Below are positions 34,750 to 42,182 of a DNA stretch of 64,000 nucleotides, piece by piece (positions within the stretch are counted from its first letter, which is position 1; each line of letters starts with the position of its first letter). The position numbers and the translations under genes were made by a program. Source of the stretch: JAGQRJ01 sp041402045 (GTDB lineage Bacteria > Planctomycetota > J058); NCBI GenBank assembly GCA_041402045.1, contig JAWKSZ010000023.1, forward strand, positions 1-64,000, given 5' to 3'. The notes under the pieces were generated by a model. That model saw only the letters and a program-made list of their open reading frames with translations, was not told the DNA's origin and searched no databases.

Positions 34750-35661
34750 TCAGCGCCGGGGCGCGTCCCACTTGCGGAGTTGCTTGAGGGTCAGCGTGAG
34801 GTCCTTGGGCAGCGGCGCCTCGATCAGGCGGCGCTCCCCGCAGGGCGCGGTGAACTCCAGGCGCCAGGCGTGGAGCGCGAGGCGATCGAGCAGGGGACGC
34901 TCCGCGCGCCCCTTGCGCTGCTGGTAGCCGGGCTTGAGCTCCGAGAGCAGGAGCTCCTTCCCGCCGCCGTAGTTTGGGTCCACGGCCAGCGGCAGCCCGA
35001 CCCCTGAGAGGTGTCGCCGGATCTGGTGCGTGCGCCCGGTCAGGATCCGCACCTGGAGCCAGGCGTGGCGGCGGAAGCGCTCGAGGAGCGTCCAGCGGGT
35101 GAGCGCGTCCTGGAGCTTGCCCTTGGCCGTGGCCAAGGGGGTGTCGACCTCGCCCGCGTCCTCGGGGGGCACCCCCTTGACCAGCGCCAGGTAGTCCTTG
35201 GTCACCCGGCGCTCGCTGAACTCGGCGCTCAGCGCGCGCAGCGCGGGGCGGGTGGTCGCCACGAGCAGGGCGCCTGACGTCCCCGCGTCCAGGCGGTGCA
35301 CGATCCGCGGGCGGAGCTCGGTGTCCCGCAGGTGGTGCAGGAGGGCCGCCCACAGCGGGAGCTCGACCCCGACCCCCGCGGGCTTGGCGATCACGAGCAG
35401 GCCCGGCTCTTCGTGCAGGACCTCCAGGCCGGGCAGGGGCTGGGGCTCGACGGCCTGGAGCAGGTCCTCCTCGACCGCGAGCACGTCGCCCTCCACGAGC
35501 ACCTGGTTGGGGCCGCAGGGGCGCTCGTTGAGCACCGCGCTGCGGTCGCGCAGCGCGCGGTTCAGCTCCGCGGTCGGGACCCGGGGGTAGACGTCGCTCA
35601 AGAGCTGCAGCGCGGTCAATCCGGCGTCGGCGGCGGAGACGGTCCACTCCCGGTCGCTCAT
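34750..35661 (-). CDS. RluA-family pseudouridine synthase
   Basis: 303 residues, ATG overlapping the trmH stop (ATGA). An S4-like N-terminal domain (about 15-75) precedes the catalytic domain with the RluA signature RIVHRLDAGTSGALLVA, in which Asp is the nucleophile, and the TGRTHQIRRHL motif. It isomerises uridines in rRNA or tRNA; the exact site cannot be read from the sequence. Last gene of the coaE-rho-FHA-trmH-rluA run. Confidence 0.88.
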   Translation of the reverse strand: MSDREWTVSAADAGLTALQLLSDVYPRVPTAELNRALRDRSAVLNERPCGPNQVLVEGDVLAVEEDLLQAVEPQPLPGLEVLHEEPGLLVIAKPAGVGVELPLWAALLHHLRDTELRPRIVHRLDAGTSGALLVATTRPALRALSAEFSERRVTKDYLALVKGVPPEDAGEVDTPLATAKGKLQDALTRWTLLERFRRHAWLQVRILTGRTHQIRRHLSGVGLPLAVDPNYGGGKELLLSELKPGYQQRKGRAERPLLDRLALHAWRLEFTAPCGERRLIEAPLPKDLTLTLKQLRKWDAPRR

Positions 35662-36446
35662 GCGCTCCCTCGGGCCCAGAGGTGGGCGGAGACCGCGAAG
35701 GCCGCGGCCACGTTCAACGACTCGGTGTGCCCGCCGAGGGTCAGCGGCAGGCAGTCGCCCAGGAGCTCGGCGGGGACCCCGGGCCCCTCCGCGCCGAGCA
35801 AGAGCAGGCAGCGCGCGGGGAGCGAGGTCGGCTCCGCGCCGCCGTGGGCCACGCAGGCGACCGGCGTGTAGCCGCGGGCGCGGGCGCGGGTCAGGAGCTC
35901 CGCGGCGTCGGCGACCTGGGCCGGGGGCGAGCGCAGGAGGGCCCCGCTGCTCGCTCGCACCAGGCGAGGGTGGTAGGGGTCGGCGCCTCCGCGCAGGAGC
36001 ACGAGGCCGGCGAAGCCGAAGAACGCGGCGCTGCGCAGGATCGAGCCCAGGTTCCCGGGGTCCTGGACGCCGAGGCAGGCGACCACCGCTCGGGGCGCCC
36101 CGGGGTCCTCGCCCAGGAGCGCGTCCAGCTCGGCGTAGCGGGCGCTGGCGACCGCCAGGGCCCCCGGCGGGACCTCGAGCTGGCTCAGCTCGGCGAACAC
36201 CGGCGCGGGGAGCGCGAAGGCGGCCACGCCCTGGGCCTCGGCCAGCTCGAGCAGCTCGGGGTCGAGGGCCTCCTCGGGGAGGTAGACCTCGCTCACTGCC
36301 CCTGGCGCGTCGGTCAGCGCGTCGCGGATCGCGCGGCTGCCCTCGAGCAGGAAGGCGCCCTCCTTCTTGCGCCCGTGCCGGGTGCGCAGGCGGCGCACCC
36401 GCTTGAGGCGGGGGTTCTGGGGGGACTGGATCCGGGTCGGGGTCAG
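35658..36446 (-). CDS. TrmH/SpoU-family RNA 2'-O-methyltransferase
   Basis: About 262 residues if translation starts at CTG 36446, which overlaps the FHA-protein stop as CTGA. The conserved N-terminus (RIQSPQNPRLKRVRRLRTRHGRKKEGAFLLEG) begins three codons later and no ATG, GTG or TTG is available there. SpoU motifs: LGVQDPGNLGSILRSAAFFG (motif 1), LLLLGAEGPGVP (motif 2) and LGGHTESLNVAAAFAV (motif 3, knot). It methylates ribose 2'-OH in rRNA or tRNA using S-adenosylmethionine. Confidence 0.85.
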   Translation of the reverse strand: MTPTRIQSPQNPRLKRVRRLRTRHGRKKEGAFLLEGSRAIRDALTDAPGAVSEVYLPEEALDPELLELAEAQGVAAFALPAPVFAELSQLEVPPGALAVASARYAELDALLGEDPGAPRAVVACLGVQDPGNLGSILRSAAFFGFAGLVLLRGGADPYHPRLVRASSGALLRSPPAQVADAAELLTRARARGYTPVACVAHGGAEPTSLPARCLLLLGAEGPGVPAELLGDCLPLTLGGHTESLNVAAAFAVSAHLWARGSA

Positions 36447-36988
36447 AGCAGCAGCCACCCGACCACGAGGGCCACGAGCACGAGCGCGCCGATCCCGATC
36501 GCGGCGAGGGTCGCGGGCGGGAGCGGGAGCGGCGCGTCGCCGTCGCCGGTGTCTTCGTCCAGGTCCTGCTTGTCCAGGGTCGGGAACGAGGCGTCGGTGG
36601 CCGCCAGCTTGCGCCCGCCGCGGGTGCCCTGGGCCGCCTTGGCGCGCTTGAGCGAGAACCCGCCGCCCTCCTCGTAGGTCACCTGCACCCGCGGGCCGCC
36701 GCCGCCGATCTCGAGGGTCGCGCGCTGGGGCAGCCGCGTGGGTCCCTCGAGCTTGGACCCGTCGAGCAAGACCCCGTTGGTGCTGTCCAGGTCCGCGATC
36801 TCCAGGCGACCCTCGGCGTCGCAGCGGATCTCGGCGTGCTCCGCCGAGACCTTGAGGTCGGTCTCCGGGTCGAACTGGAGCTGGCAGGTCTCGGCGCGGC
36901 CGATCCGGATCGGGAGCTGCACGAAGGCCTCGGTCGTGCCTCGGCGCGCACCCGAGAGGTGCTTGACGGTGATCGTGTACGCAGCCAC
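36443..36988 (-). CDS. Tail-anchored FHA-domain protein
   Basis: 181 residues from ATG 36988. FHA domain at about 10-105 (IRIGRAETCQLQF, SAEHAEIR, DSTNGVLLDG), with the Arg, Ser and His needed for phosphothreonine binding. An acidic linker and a C-terminal transmembrane helix (AIGIGALVLVALVVGWLLL) make it tail-anchored with the FHA domain in the cytoplasm. Likely reader for one of the Ser/Thr kinases of this genome. In an operon with RNA-modification genes, coupled to trmH through a CTGA overlap. Confidence 0.85.
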   Translation of the reverse strand: MAAYTITVKHLSGARRGTTEAFVQLPIRIGRAETCQLQFDPETDLKVSAEHAEIRCDAEGRLEIADLDSTNGVLLDGSKLEGPTRLPQRATLEIGGGGPRVQVTYEEGGGFSLKRAKAAQGTRGGRKLAATDASFPTLDKQDLDEDTGDGDAPLPLPPATLAAIGIGALVLVALVVGWLLL

Positions 36989-37057
36989 GTCGGCGCCCCC
37001 CTTCAGGCTCCAATTATGCGCAGGGGAGCGGGGGAATTGAAGGGCGCCCCCTCTCGC

Positions 37058-37603
37058 TCAGGCCGCCTGGGCGAGGCCCAACTCCCGGGCCCAGTGCTGC
37101 ATGCGCTCCTGGGAGGCGGCCTCTGGGTAGCTCGCGGCTTCCAGGGGAAAGTTCACGAGGGCGTCGGGCAGGTTCACGTGGAACACCACGGTGTAGAGCT
37201 GCACGTTCCCCGCGCGGGACCTGCCGGCGCTGACCCGGGACACGCTCACGTTCCCCGCGGCCTTCCCGGCGAACTCGACCTTGCCGAAGGGGTTCCCCCG
37301 CGCGAGCTCGAGGGCCTGGGTCTGGGTGTCGTAGCGCAGGTGGCAGGTGCCGAAGCAGGTGTCGACGAAGCCGTAGGCCGCGATCAGCGCGCCGAGGCCC
37401 GCGCCGAGGCGCACCGGGAGCGGCACGTCGGCGACCCCCACGATCCACACGCACACCCCGGCCATGACCAGGAGCAGGAACGCGGCCAGGCGCAGGCGCC
37501 CGTCGATCTCGAGGCGCTGCCCGTCGAAGCGCGTGCGACAGAGCACGATCGAGAACCGCCGCTTGCGCGGTCCCCGCCGGCTCGCCGCTCCCTCCCGGTC
37601 CAC
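37058..37603 (-). CDS. Hypothetical two-helix membrane protein
   Basis: 181 residues from GTG 37603, nine bases after the rho stop, so cotranscribed with rho. A basic N-terminus is followed by two adjacent transmembrane helices (about 38-58 and 64-84) and a soluble beta-rich domain of about 95 residues. A Cys pair CFGTC sits at the end of helix two. The layout resembles bacterial PH-like membrane proteins of unknown function, but I cannot assign a family. Confidence 0.6.
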   Translation of the reverse strand: MDREGAASRRGPRKRRFSIVLCRTRFDGQRLEIDGRLRLAAFLLLVMAGVCVWIVGVADVPLPVRLGAGLGALIAAYGFVDTCFGTCHLRYDTQTQALELARGNPFGKVEFAGKAAGNVSVSRVSAGRSRAGNVQLYTVVFHVNLPDALVNFPLEAASYPEAASQERMQHWARELGLAQAA

Positions 37604-37612
37604 CCGCCGCTC

Positions 37613-39337
37613 CTAGAACTGCGCCGTGTCGGCCTTGATGTTCAGGAGGAACTCGGCGTTGGAGCTGAAGTTCTTCAGCCGGCCCTTGAGCAGCTCCATG
37701 GCCTCGTTGGGGTTCATTTCGTTCAGCACCTTGCGCAGGACCCAGGTGCGCTTGAGCTCCTCCGGGTCGAGCAGGAGCTCCTCCTTGCGGGTGCCCGAGC
37801 GGCGGACCTCGATCGCGGGCCAGATCCGCCGGTCGGCCAGCGAGCGGTCGAGGTGCAGCTCCATGTTGCCAGTGCCCTTGAACTCCTCGAAGATCACCTC
37901 GTCCATGCGCGAGTTGGTCTCGATCAGGGCGGTGGCGATGATCGTCAGCGAGCCGCCGAACTCGACGTTGCGCGCAGCGCCGAAGAACCGCTTGGGGCCC
38001 TTGAGCGCGTTGGCGTCCACACCGCCCGAGAGGATCTTGCCCGAGTGGGGGACCTCGGTGTTGTAGGCGCGCCCGAGGCGGGTGATCGAGTCGAGCAGGA
38101 TCACCACGTCCCGCCCGTATTCGGTCATGCGCTTGGCCTTGTTGATCACCATCTCGGCGACCTGCACGTGGCGCGCGGCGGGCTCGTCGAAGGTCGAGGC
38201 CACGACCTCCGCCGGCACGGTGCGCGACATGTCGGTCACCTCCTCTGGGCGCTCGTCGATCAGGAGGATGATCAGGTAGCACTCGGGGTGGTGCTTGACG
38301 ATCGCGTTGGCCAGCTTCTGCAGGAGCACGGTCTTACCGGTGCGCGGCGGGGCCACGATCAGCCCGCGTTGGCCCTTCCCGATCGGCGTGAGCAGATCCA
38401 TGATCCGCATCTCGATCTCCTTGGGATCGGTCGCCAGGGTCAGGCGCTCCTCGGGGTAGAGCGGGGTCAGGTCCGAGAAGTGCGGGATCTCGCGCAGCTT
38501 CTCCGGGGGCTCGCCGTTGATCTCCAGGATCTGGTCTATGGAGATGAACTTGTCCTTGTTGCCCGGGGGCGAAATGATCCCGCGCACGAAGTTGCCGGTG
38601 CGCAGCCCGTGGCGCTGGATCTGCGAGGGCGGGAGGTAAATGTCCTCCGAGCTCGGCATGTAGCTGTAGTGCTTGGAGCGGAGGAACCCGAAGCCCTGGT
38701 GCACGATCTCGAGCACGCCCTCGCCGTAGCTCGTGCCGAAGCGGTTGCGGCGCACGATCTCGAACACGAGCTTGCTGCGCCGGATCCCGGTGAAGTCGCG
38801 GATCCCGAACTCGCGGCCCAGCGCCCACAGCTCCTTCATGGGCAGGACCTGGATCGTGGCGATGTCGACCTCCTTGTCCCGGGGCCAGGCGTCGTCGTCG
38901 TCGGGCTCCTGCTCCTCCTCGAGGCCGTCGTCCTCGGGCTCCGGCGCGCCCTTGCCCCGTCCGCGGCGGCGCTTGCGGTTGCGGCCCCGTCCGCGGGACT
39001 CGTCCTCGGCCTCGTCGCGTCCGTCGTCGCCGTCGTCCGCGTCCTCGTCCTCCTCGGCGCTGGGCGGGGGCGCCGCGGGAGCCTTGGCCGGCTTCTTCTC
39101 GGCCTCGGGCTTGCGGCCGCGGGGGCTGAAGCTGGGCATGGACGGGCTCTTGCCCTCGTCGGCGCCGTCCTGCTCGTCGTCGTGATCGTCCGCGTCGTCG
39201 TCGTCGTCGACGTCGTCCGCGTCGTCGTCCTCGTGCTCGGCCTTGGCCGTCGACTTCTTCTTCGACGCCTTCTTCTTGGTGGTCTTCTTGCTCGTCTTGC
39301 GAGCGACCTTCTTCTTGCCGGAGGAGGAGGTGGTCAT
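37613..39337 (-). CDS. rho: Transcription termination factor Rho with long charged N-terminal extension
   Basis: 574 residues, about 155 more than E. coli Rho. The extension begins with Lys-rich KKTSKKTTKKKASKKK, then Asp/Glu runs, then an Arg-rich RGRGRNRKRRRGRGKG block and another acidic stretch. The canonical part starts at about 160: RNA-binding domain (GFGFLRS, DIYLPPSQIQRHGLRTGN), Walker A APPRTGKTVLLQ, Walker B VVILLDSITRLGRAYN, Q-loop SGGVDANALKGPKRFFGAARN and R-loop region. Charged insertions are known in Rho of high-GC bacteria and can bind RNA or promote condensation; here that is inference. Confidence 0.95.
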   Translation of the reverse strand: MTTSSSGKKKVARKTSKKTTKKKASKKKSTAKAEHEDDDADDVDDDDDADDHDDEQDGADEGKSPSMPSFSPRGRKPEAEKKPAKAPAAPPPSAEEDEDADDGDDGRDEAEDESRGRGRNRKRRRGRGKGAPEPEDDGLEEEQEPDDDDAWPRDKEVDIATIQVLPMKELWALGREFGIRDFTGIRRSKLVFEIVRRNRFGTSYGEGVLEIVHQGFGFLRSKHYSYMPSSEDIYLPPSQIQRHGLRTGNFVRGIISPPGNKDKFISIDQILEINGEPPEKLREIPHFSDLTPLYPEERLTLATDPKEIEMRIMDLLTPIGKGQRGLIVAPPRTGKTVLLQKLANAIVKHHPECYLIILLIDERPEEVTDMSRTVPAEVVASTFDEPAARHVQVAEMVINKAKRMTEYGRDVVILLDSITRLGRAYNTEVPHSGKILSGGVDANALKGPKRFFGAARNVEFGGSLTIIATALIETNSRMDEVIFEEFKGTGNMELHLDRSLADRRIWPAIEVRRSGTRKEELLLDPEELKRTWVLRKVLNEMNPNEAMELLKGRLKNFSSNAEFLLNIKADTAQF

Positions 39338-39383
39338 GCTTGGCTCCGTGGCGGCCGTGGGGCTGCTCGGTGTCGGGCGGCGC

Positions 39384-39974
39384 TCACCGGCGCGGCTCGA
39401 CGTGTTCCGACCAGAAGCTCGCGACGCGCTGCGCCGCCTGATCCAGGTCGCCTTCGTTGGAAATCACGTGGTCGGCGCGAGCGCGCTTGACCTCGAGGGG
39501 GTCTTGGTTGGCCTCGCGCTTGGCGAGCTCGTCCGGGGCCCAGCCCCGGGTGGCGGCGCGCGCGGCGCGGGTGGCGCGGTCGACCTCGACGAACAGCCGC
39601 AGGTCGTAGCGCTCGACGAGGCGCATCTTGTCGGCCACCGCGGCGTCGATCACCACGACCTCGCGGGGCTCGCTGGCGGGGCGCGCCCAGCGGGTGAGGA
39701 CCTCGCGCACCACCTCGGCCACCCGCGGGTGCACGATCCGCTCCAGGGTCTCGAGGGCCGCGGGGTCGGAGAACACGAGCGCGCCGAGGGCCGGGCGCGA
39801 GACCGCCCCCGCATCGAACACGCCGTCGCCGAAGGCCGCGCGCAGGGCGGCCTGGACCTCCGGCTCCGCGAGCTGCTCGTGGGCGACCCGGTCGCAGTCC
39901 ACCACGTGCGCGCCGCGCTCCGCCAGGAGGCGGCTCACGGTGCTCTTGCCGCTGGCGATCCCTCCCTGGATCAG
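39384..39974 (-). CDS. coaE: Dephospho-CoA kinase
   Basis: About 196 residues with the start placed at CTG 39974. The P-loop IQGGIASGKSTVSRLL begins right after it, and no ATG, GTG or TTG precedes the loop in this frame; the first such codon (GTG 39938) would remove the P-loop. Further CoaE features: VVDCDRVAHEQL, HPRV, and a lid region with ATRGWAPDELAKREANQDPLEVKRARADHVISNEGDL. It phosphorylates the 3'-OH of dephospho-CoA, the last step of CoA synthesis. First gene of the minus-strand operon leading to rho. Confidence 0.85.
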   Translation of the reverse strand: MIQGGIASGKSTVSRLLAERGAHVVDCDRVAHEQLAEPEVQAALRAAFGDGVFDAGAVSRPALGALVFSDPAALETLERIVHPRVAEVVREVLTRWARPASEPREVVVIDAAVADKMRLVERYDLRLFVEVDRATRAARAATRGWAPDELAKREANQDPLEVKRARADHVISNEGDLDQAAQRVASFWSEHVEPRR

Positions 39975-40416
39975 GATCGTGAGGGGCTGGCGAGTGGCCG
40001 TGCTGGGCTCGTGCGCTGCTGGAGGGGTTATGAGGGGTCCCGCTGAACCCGCGAGGGGCTGCCAAGGGTAGAAATGTGCGAGGACGGGGAACGTGAGGAC
40101 CCCGGCCGGAGGGCGGGGGCACGGGTCGCGCGCTGTCGCGAAGCTCGAGACGCGCTGCGTTCCCTGTGCTTGAGGTTATGCGGCACCTGGGCCCCAGAGT
40201 CAAGCGAAAGTCCGGGAGGACGGGCGGGATCCCCCGGGCCTGCTCCAGCCCCCGCCTCAAGCCGCCAGGGGCGCGGATCGACGCCACGTCATGGTTCGGT
40301 CACGCCGAACCCACGGTTTAACTCCTTCTCTGTGGGTCGGTTGACCCCGGGGTCCGCTGGCTCTTAGAATGCGGCCGCTGAGTCCTCCTCGCGCAGGGGA
40401 CACTCGAGGAGCAACC
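39975..40416. other. Divergent intergenic region between coaE and the BRCT-like protein gene
   Basis: About 440 bases with no convincing reading frame. Apart from the + strand promoter at 40341-40370, I see nothing specific; several C/G-rich short dyads occur (for example GGGATCCCCC near 40,230). Confidence 0.4.
40341..40370 (+). promoter_or_regulatory. Sigma-70-type promoter
   Basis: TTGACC (40341-40346), an 18-base spacer, then TAGAAT (40365-40370). The ribosome-binding site GAGGA at 40406-40410 precedes ATG 40417. This is the best consensus promoter I see in the window. Confidence 0.7.
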
Positions 40417-41784
40417 ATGGCCAAAGGTTCGGGCAACGTCGCGTACGCCGTCGGGCTCATCTTCGCGATCCTCATCTCGCTGGCCCTCGTGTTCGTGGTC
40501 TATCGGACCAACGAGGAGCTCGCCAAGAAGGAGGACCAGCTCAAGAAGGCGCTCAACGATCGCCGTGAGGCCGAGAGCACCATCGCGGCCCTCACCGTCG
40601 AGGCCGAGGACGTGCGGGAGCTGTTCTTCGGGCCCGGTCGTCGCGACGCGCCGATCGACAAGGCCTACGTGCAGCAGGTCGTGTTCACCCCGACCGCCGA
40701 GACCGTGAAGGAGATCATGGCCTCGGAGTGGATCGGCGACGAGGACATCAGCTCGATCTCCGACCCCGACGTGGAGAAGGCCTGGAAGGACCTCAAGGCG
40801 CTGACCGACGGCGGGCAGGTGACCTTCAAGGATCTCAAGACCGTGATCGAGGTCCAGCAGGCCCAGCTCCGCGCCGTCGTCGCGCTCCTGCCGCGCCTGC
40901 GCATGGACCGCACCGAGCAGCAGGGCAACGCGGCCAAGACCGCGGAGCGGCTCAAGGAAGAGATCGACAAGGCCAAGAACGACCAGAACGCGCTCTCCGA
41001 CGAGCTGAACCGGGTCAAGGACGACCTGGTCACCAAGGACCGTGAGCTCGACCAGGTGCGCCGCGACTACGACGGCAAGCTCGAGGAAGAGCAGCGCACG
41101 ATCCAGCGCATGACCCGCGACAACAAGATCAAAGAGAAGCGCATGGCGATCAAGCTCCAGGAGAAGGAGACCCGGATCGCCGAGCTCACCCGCAAGAAGC
41201 GCAAGACCAACGCCGACACCTGGAAGCGCGACGGCGAGGTGGTGTTCTCCGACACCGACCTCGGCTACGCCTGGGTGAACCTCGGCCGCCGTCACGGCCT
41301 GCGCCGCAACACGCGGTTCTTCGTCTACCAGCTCGAGAGCGGCGGGCGCCTGAAGGTCAAGGGCGTGGTCGAGGTGCGGGCGATCGAGGAGGACATGAGC
41401 CAGTGCGCGATCCTCGAGGACCAGAGCGTGACCAACCCGGTGACCGGCGAGCGCGTGAACGTCCCCGACCGCAACGACCCGATCGTGCGCGGCGACCTGG
41501 TGTTCACCCCGACCTTCGATCCCCAGGCGCAGCTCCTGTTCACCTTCCTCGGTGAGCGCTCGAGCCCGACCAGCCCCTACGACAAGGCCGAGCTCCAGCA
41601 GAAGCTGATCGAGATCGGCGCCAAGATCGAGAACCAGATCTCGACCAAGACCGACTACGTGATCCTCCTCGGCGCCGACGACGAGGCGCGCGGGCAGGAG
41701 GTCGAGGCCGAGGCCGAGCGCGCCGCGCAATACGGCGTGACCTTCATGACCGAGAAGGAGCTGCTCGAGTTCCTCGGCAGATAG
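40417..41784 (+). CDS. Membrane-anchored coiled-coil protein with C-terminal BRCT-like domain
   Basis: 455 residues from ATG 40417. An N-terminal transmembrane helix (AYAVGLIFAILISLALVFVVY) is followed by a long coiled coil (about 30-65 and 160-265) and a small beta domain (about 270-365: VVFSDTDLGYAWVNLG). The C-terminal about 85 residues (FTFLGERSS...IGAKIENQISTKTDYVILLG...GVTFMTEKELLEFLG) read like a BRCT domain. BRCT domains normally bind phosphopeptides or DNA ends and are unusual on a membrane-anchored protein. It is expressed from its own strong promoter and followed by a terminator-like hairpin. Function unknown. Confidence 0.72.
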   Translation: MAKGSGNVAYAVGLIFAILISLALVFVVYRTNEELAKKEDQLKKALNDRREAESTIAALTVEAEDVRELFFGPGRRDAPIDKAYVQQVVFTPTAETVKEIMASEWIGDEDISSISDPDVEKAWKDLKALTDGGQVTFKDLKTVIEVQQAQLRAVVALLPRLRMDRTEQQGNAAKTAERLKEEIDKAKNDQNALSDELNRVKDDLVTKDRELDQVRRDYDGKLEEEQRTIQRMTRDNKIKEKRMAIKLQEKETRIAELTRKKRKTNADTWKRDGEVVFSDTDLGYAWVNLGRRHGLRRNTRFFVYQLESGGRLKVKGVVEVRAIEEDMSQCAILEDQSVTNPVTGERVNVPDRNDPIVRGDLVFTPTFDPQAQLLFTFLGERSSPTSPYDKAELQQKLIEIGAKIENQISTKTDYVILLGADDEARGQEVEAEAERAAQYGVTFMTEKELLEFLGR

Positions 41785-41807
41785 CCCTGCCGCACGACTC
41801 GCAGCCG

Positions 41808-41835
41808 AGAGGGCCCGCCGCCGCGCGGGCCCTCT
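41808..41835 (+). terminator. Hairpin after the BRCT-like protein gene
   Basis: An 11-bp perfect stem (41808-41818 AGAGGGCCCGC with 41825-41835 GCGGGCCCTCT) and a 6-base loop, 24 bases after the stop. There is no T-tract, so it may act with Rho or as an mRNA end-stabiliser. Confidence 0.6.
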
Positions 41836-41924
41836 GCATGTACGGGCGGGTCCGCCCCTGCCTGCTCCCGCCTCTCTGACGGAGCGCTGCTAGCCGCTCG
41901 CGTGCCGACGCCTCAACGAGAGGA

Positions 41925-41951
41925 ACACGGAAGACACGGAAGACACGGAAG
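41925..41951 (+). repeat. Three tandem ACACGGAAG 9-mers
   Basis: Exact 9-base units at 41925-41933, 41934-41942 and 41943-41951, with one more similar unit near 41,990, in the gene-free stretch 41,785-42,182. The remainder of that stretch shows no gene. Confidence 0.75.
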
Positions 41952-42147
41952 TCCCGCGGTACGTACGCGTGCCCGGTCTACACACCCCACACGGAAGCTC
42001 CGCGCGACCCAACGCTTCCTCGAGGTCTAAGCGGAGAGAGGACCCGCCCGACGCCGCGGACGAGCGCGCTCGGACGCGGGCACGGGGCGCGACCCATAAC
42101 CGCGCGGTGTCCATTCAGGCGAGGCCCTGTGTGCCCTCGCAGGGGGC

Positions 42148-42153
42148 TATACT
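42148..42153 (+). promoter_or_regulatory. Putative -10 box (TATACT) for tatC
   Basis: TATACT lies 29 bases before the GTG of tatC; a GGGAGGGG ribosome-binding site follows at about 42,170. No clear -35 box is seen. Confidence 0.45.
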
Positions 42154-42182
42154 CAGCGTTCTGAGGCCCGGGAGGGGACCCC

